Part shown: positions 1-8,108 of the stretch, one piece after another
Layout: each line of letters starts with the position of its first letter
How positions within the stretch are numbered: position 1 is the stretch's first letter
From: Hyphomicrobiales bacterium
GTDB lineage: Bacteria > Pseudomonadota > Alphaproteobacteria > Rhizobiales > Xanthobacteraceae
Assembly: GCA_003133345.1 (NCBI GenBank)
Contig: PKXB01000111.1
Span: 5,638-17,493 of the forward strand
Length of the DNA: 11,856 nucleotides
Direction of reading: 5' to 3'
Made by a program: the position numbers and the translations under genes
Notes under the pieces: model-generated
Told to the model about the DNA's origin: nothing
Seen by the model: only the letters and a program-made list of their open reading frames with translations
Database searches by the model: none

Positions 1-1253
1 TTGGCGCCGCGCGCGCGCATGGCGGTGAAGGCGGCGTGGCCGGGCGTGTCGATGAAGGTGATCTTGGCGCCGGACGGCGCGGTGACCTGATAGGCGCCGA
101 TGTGCTGGGTGATGCCGCCGGCTTCGCCGGCCGCCACATGGGTCGAGCGGATGGCGTCGAGCAGCGAAGTCTTGCCGTGGTCGACATGGCCCATGACGGT
201 GACCACCGGCGCGCGCGGCGCCATATGGGCCGCGTCGTCGGCCACGTCGAACAGGCCTTCCTCGACATCGGCTTCCGACACGCGGCGGACCGAGTGGCCC
301 ATTTCCTCGGCGATCAGCTGCGCGGTGTCGGCGTCGATCACGTCGTTGATCTGCAGCATCTGTCCCTGCTGCATCAGCAGGCGGATCACATCGACCGCGC
401 GTTCGGACATGCGGTTGGCAAGATCCGAAATCGTGATCGCCTCGGGGATAGTGACTTCGCGCACGAGCTTTTCCTTCGGCTCGGCGGAAGCCTGACCCTT
501 GAGCCGCTGGGTGCGGCGGCGGAATGACGCGACCGAACGCTCACGCACTTCATCAGCGCGTAGCGCGGTAACCAGCGTGAGACGGCCGCGCTCTTTCGCA
601 GGCGCGCCACGCGGCGCAGCGGGACGTGCCGCGGCCGGACGCGCGGCGCCGCCGGGACGGCGCGACTTTGGCGGCCCGTCATCGTCTTCGGCTTCGAGCG
701 CCATGCGGCCCGGACCCGGCTTCCTGACTTCATCCTCGCCCAGACGCTTCTTGGCGACCTCGCCGGCCTTGCGCTTGGTCTCCTCGTCGTGCTTGCGGCG
801 CTCTTCCTCCTCGTGCTTGCGCGCATCGGCGGCTTCGCGCTCGGTCTTGTCGACCACTTCGCGGCTTTGGCGGCGGCGCGCCTCTTCCTCGGCGATCTTG
901 CGCTCTTCGGCTTCGCGCACGCGCGAATCCGCCAGCGCATGGGCGCGCGCGACGCGCTCCTCTTCGGTCAACGTGCGCAACACCACGCCGGACGGCTTCG
1001 GCGCCTCGGCGGACACCGGCGCCGGCGCGGCTTTGGCCTTGGCGGCCGGCTTCCTTGCGGTCTCGACGGGCGTCGGCTCGGCCTTGACCTCGGCCGCTCC
1101 GCCGATGCTGCGGCGTTTGACCTTCTCGACCACGACCTGCTTGCTGCGGCCGTGACTGAAGCTCTGGCGCACCACGCCCGTCTCGGTGCGCGGCTTGAGC
1201 GTCAGCTTGGAGACGCTCAGTTTCTTTTCGCCAGGGGTCTTTGTGTCGCTCAT
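1..1253 (-). CDS. infB: Translation initiation factor IF-2, N-terminal part (runs off the window)
   Basis: IF-2 is the GTPase that brings initiator fMet-tRNA to the 30S subunit and promotes subunit joining. I translated this frame by hand from an ATG at 1253-1251. It stays open for 417 codons and leaves the window inside the G domain. Order: an alphaproteobacterial N-terminus ([20 protein letters not shown], then [20 protein letters not shown]), an Ala/Pro linker, a highly charged Glu/Lys/Arg-rich stretch around residues 95-190 (probable long helix), a Pro/Ala/Arg linker, the IF2_N domain at about 267-317 ([16 protein letters not shown]), then GTPase motifs G1 GHVDHGKTS (355-363), switch GGITQHIG (379-386) and G3 DTPGH (402-406). 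The C-terminal domains lie outside. The start overlaps the upstream stop as ATGA, with GAGGA about 12 nt before the ATG, so translation is probably coupled. The roughly 350-residue extension before the G domain is normal for proteobacterial IF-2. Confidence 0.97.
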   Translation of the reverse strand, partial: MSDTKTPGEKKLSVSKLTLKPRTETGVVRQSFSHGRSKQVVVEKVKRRSIGGAAEVKAEPTPVETARKPAAKAKAAPAPVSAEAPKPSGVVLRTLTEEERVARAHALADSRVREAEERKIAEEEARRRQSREVVDKTEREAADARKHEEEERRKHDEETKRKAGEVAKKRLGEDEVRKPGPGRMALEAEDDDGPPKSRRPGGAARPAAARPAAPRGAPAKERGRLTLVTALRADEVRERSVASFRRRTQRLKGQASAEPKEKLVREVTIPEAITISDLANRMSERAVDVIRLLMQQGQMLQINDVIDADTAQLIAEEMGHSVRRVSEADVEEGLFDVADDAAHMAPRAPVVTVMGHVDHGKTSLLDAIRSTHVAAGEAGGITQHIGAYQVTAPSGAKITFIDTPGHAAFTAMRARGA

Positions 1254-1954
1254 TCCGAATTCTGTCCTCGTGCGCCATCCGTCGGCGCATGCGCGCTAAC
1301 CAAATCGGGCGAATTTCCGGTCCGAAAGCGCTCTAAGCGCCGCACGCGAGCGAGAAAAGTATCGCTCACGGGTCCGGCAAGCAGGGCTGCATGTACCACA
1401 TTTGGGCGGTTCAATGCCAAATCCAATTGCGCGCCGGAAAACATCTCGACAATCGCGATTTCGCACGATTTTTCCGGTGTTTTGCGCTGCAACGCCGCGT
1501 CCAGCTTGCGCTTTCCGTCGGCCGCGGCATTGGCGGCATGGATCAGCGCCAGCACGTCGTCGCGGCCAATCGCCGCTTCCACCTTGGCGAAACCGCCGAC
1601 CACTTGGCCGGCTTTGCCGGCGATCGCCAGCGCATCGAGCGCGCTGCGCTCCAGCAGCCGCTCGGTGGTCGCCAGCAGATCGGCGGCAACCCGCACGTTG
1701 CGCTTGAAGGCGCGGGCAAACACGTTGCGCTTGATCGCGTCGTCGAGCGCGGCGCGGGTGGCGGTGATCCAGATGCCGCGGCCGGGCAGCTTGCGCTTGA
1801 TGTCGGGCACGGTTTCGTCGCCGGGGCCGACCACGAAGCGGATCATCTCGTCCACCGGCTTCAGCGTGCGGCTGAGCGCGCAATGCCGCTCCATCCCCGG
1901 AGCAACTTTCGTCGCTCCGTGGTCGAGCTCGCTATCGTGCGCCGTCGCCAGCAT
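1250..1954 (-). CDS. YlxR (DUF448) domain fused to an L7Ae/L30e-like RNA-binding domain
   Basis: Predicted RNA-binding protein of 234 residues in the usual nusA-infB slot. Residues 21-95 look like YlxR/DUF448: [19 protein letters not shown] followed by a D-x-K-x-K-LPGRG core (51-60). Residues 104-190 ([38 protein letters not shown]) resemble the L7Ae/L30e fold of Bacillus YlxQ. In Bacillus subtilis the two are separate genes, ylxR and ylxQ, between nusA and infB, so this is one polypeptide doing the work of both; such longer forms are, from memory, common in alphaproteobacteria. YlxR of Bacillus has been linked to RNase P regulation; whether that holds here is unknown. The start at 1954 is chosen because it is the first ATG after nusA and the N-terminus resembles relatives. 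AAGGGAG sits about 13 nt upstream, a rather long spacing. The gene lies 18 nt after nusA and overlaps infB by 4 nt. Confidence 0.9.
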   Translation of the reverse strand: MLATAHDSELDHGATKVAPGMERHCALSRTLKPVDEMIRFVVGPGDETVPDIKRKLPGRGIWITATRAALDDAIKRNVFARAFKRNVRVAADLLATTERLLERSALDALAIAGKAGQVVGGFAKVEAAIGRDDVLALIHAANAAADGKRKLDAALQRKTPEKSCEIAIVEMFSGAQLDLALNRPNVVHAALLAGPVSDTFLARVRRLERFRTGNSPDLVSAHAPTDGARGQNSE

Positions 1955-1972
1955 CGTTTCTGCCGTGCTCCC

Positions 1973-3589
1973 TTACGCTTCCGCTGCAGGAGCTTCGGCC
2001 GGCGCTGCTTCGGCTTCCGGAGCGGGCGGCGGCGCCAGCTCGGCCTCGGTCACCCAGCCGGCCTTGAGCCGCGCCTGCATGATCATGGCTTCGGCGACCT
2101 CGCGCGACACGTCGAGGCCGTCAAGGAAGCCGGACTCATGCTTCGACTCGCCGTCCTTGCGTTCGGTCCAGCCGGTGAGATCGTCGGTGGCGCAGCCGGC
2201 GAGATCTTCTACGGTCTTCACGCCGTTCTCGCCGAAGGCGACCAGCATCTTGGTGGTGACGCCGGGCACGTCCTTGACCGCGTCCTCGACGCCGAGCTCG
2301 ACGCGCTTGGCATCGAGTTCGCCCTCCAGCTTGTCGAGATATTCCTTGGCGCGTTCCTGCAGTTCGCGCGCGGTGTCGTCGTCAAAACCTTCGATGGAGG
2401 CCAGCTCTTTCTGATCGACCAGCGCCAGCTCCTCGATCGAGCCGAAGCCTTCGGAGGCGAGCAGTTGCCCCACAACTTCATCAAGATTGAGCGCCTCGAC
2501 GAAAATCTTAGTGCGGCTCTCGAACTCGGCGTGGCGGCGTTCGGACTCTTCCTGTTCGGTCAGAATATCGATGTCCCAGCCGGTGAGCTGCGAGGCCAGC
2601 CGCACGTTCTGCCCGCGCCGGCCGATCGCCAGCGAAAGCTGCGCATCCGGCACCACCACCTCGATGCGCTCCTTGTCCTCGTCGAGCACGACCTTGGCGA
2701 CTTCCGCCGGCGCCAGCGCGTTCACCACGAAAGTGGCGATGTCGGGCGACCACGGAATGATGTCGATCTTCTCGCCCTGCAATTCGTTCACCACCGCCTG
2801 CACGCGCGAGCCGCGCATGCCGACGCAGGCGCCGACCGGGTCGACCGAGGAATCGCGCGAGATCACGGCGATCTTGGCGCGCGAGCCGGGATCGCGGGCG
2901 ACCGCTTTCACCTCGACGATGCCGTCGTAGATTTCCGGCACTTCCTGCGCGAACAGCTTGGCGGTGAATTGCGGATGCGTGCGCGAGAGGAAAATCTGCG
3001 GGCCGCGCGGCTCGCGCCGCACGTCGTAGATATAGGCGCGGATGCGGTCGCCGTTGCGGAACACCTCGCGCGGCAGCATCTCGTCGCGCCGCACGATCGC
3101 CTCGCCGCGGCCGAGATCGACCACCACGTTGCCGTATTCGACGCGCTTGACGATGCCGTTGACGATGTCGCCGATGCGATCCTTGTACTCGGCATATTGC
3201 CGGTCGCGCTCGGCCTCGCGAACTTTTTGCACGATAACCTGTTTGGCCGATTGCGCGGCGATGCGGCCGTATTCCAGCGGCGGCAGCGGGTCGGCAATGG
3301 TGTCGCCCACCTGTGCGGCCGGATGATGCTTGCGCGCGCCTTCCAGCGTGATCTGATTGGACGGGTTTTCGACGGCTTCGACCACCAGCATGTGGCGGGT
3401 GAGGCGGAGATCGCCGGTTTTCGGTTCGATCTCGGCATGCACGTCGGTTTCCGCGCCGTAGCGCGAACGCGCCGCCTTGGCGATGGCGTCTTCCATGGCG
3501 GCGATGACGATGCCGCGGTCAATCGCCTTCTCGCGGGCCACCGCGTCGGCGATCTGCAATAGTTCGAGCCGGTTGGCGCTGACTGCCAT
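1973..3589 (-). CDS. nusA: Transcription termination/antitermination protein NusA
   Basis: NusA binds RNA polymerase and nascent RNA, modulating pausing, intrinsic termination and antitermination. The 538-residue protein has the full layout: N-terminal RNAP-binding domain (1-130), S1 domain (about 136-202, [20 protein letters not shown]), KH1 with [11 protein letters not shown] (253-263), KH2 with [13 protein letters not shown] (321-333), then two helix-hairpin-helix acidic repeats (about 366-420 and 437-510, the second starting [17 protein letters not shown]). It ends in a low-complexity Ala/Glu/Pro tail (519-538). Two C-terminal repeats match the long Gram-negative form rather than the short Bacillus form. 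The start is well supported: AAGGAG at 3603-3598 lies 8 nt before the ATG, inside the end of rimP, with only 3 nt between the two genes. It is second in the rimP-nusA-ylxR-infB operon, controlled from the leader at about 4265-4362. As an RNA-binding terminator factor it is a natural candidate to feed back on that leader (inference). Confidence 0.98.
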   Translation of the reverse strand: MAVSANRLELLQIADAVAREKAIDRGIVIAAMEDAIAKAARSRYGAETDVHAEIEPKTGDLRLTRHMLVVEAVENPSNQITLEGARKHHPAAQVGDTIADPLPPLEYGRIAAQSAKQVIVQKVREAERDRQYAEYKDRIGDIVNGIVKRVEYGNVVVDLGRGEAIVRRDEMLPREVFRNGDRIRAYIYDVRREPRGPQIFLSRTHPQFTAKLFAQEVPEIYDGIVEVKAVARDPGSRAKIAVISRDSSVDPVGACVGMRGSRVQAVVNELQGEKIDIIPWSPDIATFVVNALAPAEVAKVVLDEDKERIEVVVPDAQLSLAIGRRGQNVRLASQLTGWDIDILTEQEESERRHAEFESRTKIFVEALNLDEVVGQLLASEGFGSIEELALVDQKELASIEGFDDDTARELQERAKEYLDKLEGELDAKRVELGVEDAVKDVPGVTTKMLVAFGENGVKTVEDLAGCATDDLTGWTERKDGESKHESGFLDGLDVSREVAEAMIMQARLKAGWVTEAELAPPPAPEAEAAPAEAPAAEA

Positions 3590-3592
3590 AGC

Positions 3593-4255
3593 TCAGTCTC
3601 CTTGGTTGGTGGCACGCCCGGCCTGGCCGGACTTAAGCCTACGATGTCGTTCTTCTCGTTTCGCCGCGCGCTCGGTGGACTTGCCGCGCCGCAAAGCCTC
3701 GGTCACCAGTTCGTCGGTGAGCACCAGCTTGGCTTCGCTCATCTCTTCGATCGGAAGCAAAATTTCCGCGGCCTCGCCTGCTTCCGCGTCGTCCTGGCGA
3801 ATGCGCGCGGCCTCGCCCTCGGTGCCGATCAGCAGGCCGCGAAAACGCTTGCGCCCGTCGATCGGAATTTCGGTCTCGATCTTGACCAGATGGCCGGCAT
3901 AGCGATCGAAATCGGATTTGCGCACCAACGGCCGGTCGATGCCGGGCGAGGATACCTCCAGCCGATAGGCCTTATCGATTGGATCGGCCACGTCGAACAC
4001 CGGCGACAGCGCGCGCGACACCGTCTCGCAGTCCTCGACCACCATGGTCCCGTCCGGACGCTCCACCATGATCTGCACGGTGCAGCCGTCGGCACCCGAT
4101 ACCTTGACCCGCACCAGCCGGTAGCCAAGTTGTTCGATCACCGGCTCGGCGATGGTCGCGACACGGGCGGACACCCCCGGCTCGACGATCAGCCGTGGTT
4201 CCGTCTCGTTCTGGGTGACGGTCGCAACCGCCTGTCGCGCTTCGTTTCCGGCCAT
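3593..4255 (-). CDS. rimP: Ribosome maturation factor RimP
   Basis: RimP assists late assembly of the 30S ribosomal subunit. The 220-residue protein has the family core: an N-terminal alpha/beta domain beginning [20 protein letters not shown], the strand LVRVKVSG, the segment [22 protein letters not shown] (72-93), the signature [14 protein letters not shown] (97-110), and the SH3-like C-terminal domain (about 111-183, [18 protein letters not shown]). A basic tail rich in Arg/Lys/Glu (188-214) follows, longer than in E. coli and typical of Rhizobiales. I keep the ATG at 4255 because the N-terminal length before EPRL fits relatives. No Shine-Dalgarno is visible; the preceding 10 nt are GTTACCAAA after the terminator T-tract, so initiation is likely weak or leaderless-like. 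It is the first gene of the operon, directly downstream of a probable transcription attenuator, with nusA 3 nt further on. Confidence 0.96.
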   Translation of the reverse strand: MAGNEARQAVATVTQNETEPRLIVEPGVSARVATIAEPVIEQLGYRLVRVKVSGADGCTVQIMVERPDGTMVVEDCETVSRALSPVFDVADPIDKAYRLEVSSPGIDRPLVRKSDFDRYAGHLVKIETEIPIDGRKRFRGLLIGTEGEAARIRQDDAEAGEAAEILLPIEEMSEAKLVLTDELVTEALRRGKSTERAAKREERHRRLKSGQAGRATNQGD

Positions 4256-4264
4256 TTTGGTAAC

Positions 4265-4316
4265 AAAAAAGAGCGGGCCCGGGAGGACCCACTCTCAAAA
4301 CCCGTTCGGTTATGAG
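4265..4316 (-). promoter_or_regulatory. rimP leader: upstream hairpin plus intrinsic terminator (probable attenuator)
   Basis: Two hairpins abut in the rimP 5' leader. Reading the minus strand, hairpin 1 (4316-4294) pairs CTCATAACC with GGTTTTGAG around a GAACG loop: 9 positions with one T-T mismatch. Hairpin 2 (4294-4271) pairs GAGTGGGTCC with GGGCCCGCTC (two G-U pairs) around TCCC and is followed by six T residues (4270-4265), a textbook Rho-independent terminator. The two share base 4294. It stands between the promoter and the operon's first gene, only 10 nt before the ATG, so it would cut off rimP-nusA-infB unless bypassed. From memory, a 'rimP leader' attenuator class has been described in alphaproteobacteria from premature-terminator surveys, and this fits it. 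An upstream ACCC(TC) segment (about 4320-4315) could pair with the terminator's GAGTGGGT arm as a competing fold; that is inference. Confidence 0.8.
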
Positions 4317-4334
4317 GGTGTCTTAACAAGCGGA

Positions 4335-4362
4335 AATATAGCGATTTCCGGGCTTCATGCAA
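4335..4362 (-). promoter_or_regulatory. Sigma-70-type promoter of the rimP-nusA-ylxR-infB operon
   Basis: On the minus strand, a -35-like TTGCAT (4362-4357) and a -10-like TATATT (4340-4335) are separated by 16 nt. Transcription would start near 4328, giving a leader of about 72 nt that contains the attenuator. A perfect inverted repeat with 7-bp arms, CGGAAAT (4331-4337) and ATTTCCG (4344-4350), spans the -10 box, and a 5-bp repeat CTTCA (4353-4357)/TGAAG (4366-4370) flanks the -35. Either could be an operator. The assignment rests on consensus match and position only. Confidence 0.6.
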
Positions 4363-4469
4363 GGGTGAAGGCGCTTTTTGGCGGCTAACCCTTCCTTCAG
4401 AATATGCCCTTAAATTTGCGTAAATCACGGATCGCACGACTTCCTCAGGCCGTTTGGCAGGTTTTTGCA

Positions 4470-5549
4470 ATGAGCGTTCCCGCCTCGCTGCTTCCCGAAT
4501 TGGAAGAGGTCGTCCAGCATGGCTCGGCGGAAAAGCGGGCCGAAACCCTGCGCCGTATCACCAGCCTTTTTCTCGACGGCGCCCCCAGCTTCAACGAAGA
4601 CCACGTCGCGCTGTTCGACGACGTCATCGGATGCCTGATCGAGGAGATCGAGGTCAAGGCGCTGGCCGAACTGGCGCGCCGGCTCGCGCCGGTGCCGAAT
4701 GCGCCGGCGGGCGTGGTGGTGACGCTTGCCAAGAACGACAATATCGCCGTCGCCGGCCCGGTGCTCAAGCAGGCTCATATCGGCGACCCGGATCTCAAAT
4801 ATATCGCCGAGACCAAGAGCCAGGCGCATCTGCTGGCGCTGTCCACCCGTTTGGGAATCAGCGAGACGCTGTCGGAAGTGCTGGTGCGGCGCGGCGACGG
4901 CGAGGTGGCGCGCAGCGTCGCCACCAATCGAAAGGCGCGCTTTTCGGAAAATGCGTTCACCACTTTGGTCAAGCGCGCCGAACGCGACGGCGTGCTGGCC
5001 GAGAAGGTTGGGTTGCGCACCGATATTCCGCCCCGCCTGTTCCGCCAGTTGCTGATGCAGGCGAGCGAGGTGGTGCAGAAGCGCCTGTTGGCGCAGGCCA
5101 AGCCGGATACCCAGGCCGAAATCCGCCGCGTGCTGGCGAAAGTGACCGACGAGGTTGCCGCCAAGGCGGCGCCGCGCAACTACACGGCGGCGCTGGCGGC
5201 GGTGCAGGCGTTGCACAAGGAGCGCAAGCTCAGCGAGGCCGATGTCGCCGAATATGCCAAGAACGGCAAATACGAAGAGACGATCGCCGCGCTGGCCACG
5301 GTGAGCGCGGTGCCGGTCGAGGTGGTGGACCGGCTGATGAACGGCGAGCGCGCCGATCCGGTGCTGATCCTGGCGCGCGCGGCCGGCTTCGGCTGGCGGA
5401 CGGTGCGGGAGGTCATGAACTCGCGGCCGGGCCCCAAGCCGTCGAGAGAGACGATCGAAGCCGCGCGCGAGAATTTCGAGCGGCTGACCGCCGCCACCGC
5501 CCAGCGCGTGGTGCGGTTCTGGCAAGTGCGCCAGGGCAGCGGCGAATAA
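4470..5549 (+). CDS. DUF2336 domain protein of unknown function
   Basis: A 359-residue, Ala/Leu-rich, predicted all-helical protein without signal peptide or membrane segment. I recognise the alphaproteobacterial DUF2336 family: opening MSVPASLLPELEEVVQHG with RRI and LFLDG, then HEAT-like helical pairs at about 65-102 (LARRLAPVPNAPAG, DNIAVAGPVLKQ) and 126-170 (LSEVLVRRGDGEVARSVATN, FSENAFTTLVKRA). The C-terminus (about 235-359) is a separate helical region ending basic (RQGSGE). No catalytic residues stand out; a scaffolding or regulatory role is a guess. I start at ATG 4470 because MSV... matches family N-termini and a weak GGCAGG lies 8 nt upstream. An in-frame ATG at 4404 would add 22 residues (basic, unlike the family) and reach further into the control region. 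A weak promoter candidate is TTGGCG (4378-4383)/AATATG (4401-4406), 17-nt spacing. It is the only plus-strand gene, divergent from rimP and convergent with trmB. Confidence 0.85.
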   Translation: MSVPASLLPELEEVVQHGSAEKRAETLRRITSLFLDGAPSFNEDHVALFDDVIGCLIEEIEVKALAELARRLAPVPNAPAGVVVTLAKNDNIAVAGPVLKQAHIGDPDLKYIAETKSQAHLLALSTRLGISETLSEVLVRRGDGEVARSVATNRKARFSENAFTTLVKRAERDGVLAEKVGLRTDIPPRLFRQLLMQASEVVQKRLLAQAKPDTQAEIRRVLAKVTDEVAAKAAPRNYTAALAAVQALHKERKLSEADVAEYAKNGKYEETIAALATVSAVPVEVVDRLMNGERADPVLILARAAGFGWRTVREVMNSRPGPKPSRETIEAARENFERLTAATAQRVVRFWQVRQGSGE

Positions 5550-6254
5550 TTACCCCCGTCGGAAGATGAAATAAGCTGGCACGCGCCCTTCGCGCTTGGC
5601 CTTGGCTTCGTAACGCGTTGCGGAATAATCCGGCCACGGCTTGCGCCAGTCATCGGCGCGTTCCGCCGTCCACGTAAAATCCTTTGAGCGCAGCACGCGC
5701 GCCAGCGCCCAGGCCGCGTAGTCGGCAATGTCCGTCGCAAAACGCAATTCGCCGCGGATCGTAAGAATGCGCGCCAGTCGCTTGAGACTGTCATCCTGGA
5801 TGAAGCGCCGCTTCCAGTGCCGCCGCTTCGGCCACGGATCGGGATAGAGCAGGTCGATGCGCGCGAGCGCGCCCGCCGGCAGCCAGTCGAGCAGCGCGCT
5901 GGCGTCGCCGAAATGCAGACGGAGATTGGCAAGCTTGCCGGCATCGATGGCGGCGAGCGCCTTGCCGATGGCGTTGACGAAGGCGTCGCTGCCGATGAAG
6001 CCGCTGCGCGGATGTGCTTGCGCCTGCGCGATCAGATGTTCGGCGCCGCCGAAACCGATTTCCAGCCGCACCTCACAGGAAGGATTTGCGAACAACGCGC
6101 GCAGATCGGCGGGCGCCGGTTTGGTCAGATCGAGCGCGAGGTGCGGCAAAGCTGTGTCGAACAGCGCGGCCTGCCGCGGCTTCAATGCATGACCCTTGCG
6201 CCGGCCGAAGAAGGCACGCAGCGATTGGTCTTTGTTGCCTTTATGCTGGCCCAT
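5550..6254 (-). CDS. trmB: tRNA (guanine-N7-)-methyltransferase TrmB
   Basis: TrmB uses S-adenosylmethionine to methylate N7 of G46 in the tRNA variable loop. The 234-residue protein shows the SAM-binding loop LEIGFGGAEHL (64-74), the GSDAF segment (88-92) that normally contacts the ribose, the family signature YPDPWPKRRHWKRRF (137-151), and the C-terminal T-RYEAKAKREGR motif (213-224). The N-terminus has the expected RAFFGRRKGHALKPRQ. The frame is open upstream to 6395, but I choose ATG 6254 because MGQHKGNK is the family-like start and the upstream part would overlap metK. It is 49 nt downstream of metK, which makes the enzyme's cofactor, and a 32-bp palindrome ends 2 nt before this start. 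No good Shine-Dalgarno is visible. Its TAA directly abuts the stop of the opposing DUF2336 gene. Confidence 0.96.
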   Translation of the reverse strand: MGQHKGNKDQSLRAFFGRRKGHALKPRQAALFDTALPHLALDLTKPAPADLRALFANPSCEVRLEIGFGGAEHLIAQAQAHPRSGFIGSDAFVNAIGKALAAIDAGKLANLRLHFGDASALLDWLPAGALARIDLLYPDPWPKRRHWKRRFIQDDSLKRLARILTIRGELRFATDIADYAAWALARVLRSKDFTWTAERADDWRKPWPDYSATRYEAKAKREGRVPAYFIFRRG

Positions 6255-6256
6255 GG

Positions 6257-6288
6257 TGTCATCGTCCGCGCAAGCGCGCGGCATGACA
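6257..6288. repeat. REP-like intercistronic palindrome between metK and trmB
   Basis: Plus strand: TGTCAT (6257-6262), cgt, CCGCGC (6266-6271), loop AAGC, GCGCGG (6276-6281), c, ATGACA (6283-6288). Both 6-bp arms are perfect, with a 3/1 asymmetric internal loop, so the RNA would fold into a two-step stem. It fills most of the 49-nt gap and ends 2 nt before the trmB ATG. The TGTCAT...ATGACA ends around a GC stem resemble palindromic repeats that I remember as scattered in Bradyrhizobiaceae genomes; only one copy is in this window, so family membership is unproven. Confidence 0.6.
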
Positions 6289-6303
6289 ATGGGGAAATGA
6301 CGG

Positions 6304-7578
<1,275 letters not shown>

Positions 7579-7586
7579 CGCTGGAA

Positions 7587-7616
7587 CTCCTCCCGTGGCG
7601 CGCCTTCAAGGGCGCG
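7587..7616 (-). promoter_or_regulatory. metK ribosome binding site with adjacent GC hairpin
   Basis: The Shine-Dalgarno GGGAGGAG (7594-7587) sits 8 nt before the GTG start and decides it. Immediately upstream, CGCGCC (7616-7611) and GGCGCG (7604-7599) form a perfect 6-bp stem around CTTGAA. The hairpin ends 4 nt before the Shine-Dalgarno and does not cover it, so it may be structural or may affect access. It is not followed by a T-run, so it is not a terminator. Confidence 0.6.
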
Positions 7617-7653
7617 TCATTTCACCGGTGGTTCTTGCAGTGACGGTGCACAA

Positions 7654-7659
7654 GGTCAA
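7654..7659 (-). promoter_or_regulatory. Candidate -35 box of a metK promoter
   Basis: TTGACC on the minus strand, 75 nt before the metK start. A conserved TTGAC with a degenerate -10 is usual in alphaproteobacterial vegetative promoters. The best -10 at 16-nt spacing is CAAGAA, which is poor, so this is a suggestion only. metK may also be read from the XRE gene upstream. Confidence 0.3.
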
Positions 7660-7706
7660 GATGCGGGCAGCGGTGGGCAGGACGTTCGGCGACGATGGGA
7701 CTGGGC

Positions 7707-8108
7707 CTATTTGTCCTCGCCCGCGATCTGCTCGACCAGATCGACAATGCGCCGGCGTAATTTGCCGTTCTTGATCTTCATGAACGACTTGGTGAGCGAG
7801 AGACCGTCGGAGGTGGCGAGGAAGTCCGACACATAGGCCGGCGACGGCGCTTCGCCCATGCCGGTATGCCCCGGCATATTCGGCGCGCCTTCGAAGAAAA
7901 ATGAAACCGGCACTTGCAGGATATTGGAAATTTGCTGCAGGCGGCTGGCGCCGATGCGGTTGGTGCCCTTCTCGTATTTCTGCACTTGCTGGAAGGTGAG
8001 GCCAAGGGCGTCGCCGAGCTTCTCCTGACTCATGCTCAACATCATCCGACGCATGCGCACGCGCGAGCCCACGTGCTTGTCGATCGGATTAGGGATCTTC
8101 TTGGCCAT
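7707..8108 (-). CDS. XRE-family transcriptional regulator, PraR/PhrR-like
   Basis: A small DNA-binding regulator of 133 residues. Residues 10-67 form a Cro/C1-type helix-turn-helix: VGSRVRMRRMMLSMSQEKLGDALGL then TFQQVQKYEKGTNRIGASRLQQISNILQVPVSFFF. A linker (72-88, rich in Pro/Gly/Met) leads to a short C-terminal helical part (DFLATSDGLSLTKSFMKI, KLRRRIVDLVEQIAGEDK) likely used for dimerisation. It closely resembles, from memory, the PraR/PhrR group of rhizobia, which represses quorum-sensing, biofilm and reb-type genes; targets here cannot be told from sequence. The start is clear: AGGAG (8119-8115) is 6 nt before the ATG. It lies between lnt and metK, a position I recall as conserved in Rhizobiales. 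The small palindrome CCAC-TATT-GTGG (8124-8135) just before the Shine-Dalgarno could serve autoregulation. Confidence 0.92.
   Translation of the reverse strand: MAKKIPNPIDKHVGSRVRMRRMMLSMSQEKLGDALGLTFQQVQKYEKGTNRIGASRLQQISNILQVPVSFFFEGAPNMPGHTGMGEAPSPAYVSDFLATSDGLSLTKSFMKIKNGKLRRRIVDLVEQIAGEDK

Noticed and set aside
789..2414. Plus-strand open frame of 541 codons across infB, ylxR-like and nusA
   Set aside because: It crosses three well-supported genes antisense and looks like low-complexity Ser/Arg/Ala sequence, a GC shadow.
1391..3562. A 723-codon open frame on the plus strand, antisense to nusA and the ylxR-like gene
   Set aside because: Its product is His/Arg/Asp-rich without recognisable domains, and nusA on the other strand is certain. 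Long antisense open frames are expected from codon bias at this GC content.
4404..4469. Upstream ATG for the DUF2336 protein
   Set aside because: The 22 extra residues (MPLNLRKSRIARLPQ...) do not resemble family N-termini and lie in the divergent control region; ATG 4470 gives the expected MSVPASLLPELE.
4256..4469. Initiator tRNA gene upstream of rimP, as metY in E. coli
   Set aside because: No cloverleaf, TTCGA-type T-loop or CCA end is present; the hairpins there are the leader and terminator.
4425..5525. Minus-strand open frame of 366 codons opposite the DUF2336 gene
   Set aside because: The His/Arg/Gln-rich product is typical of an antisense shadow, while the plus-strand frame has clear family features.
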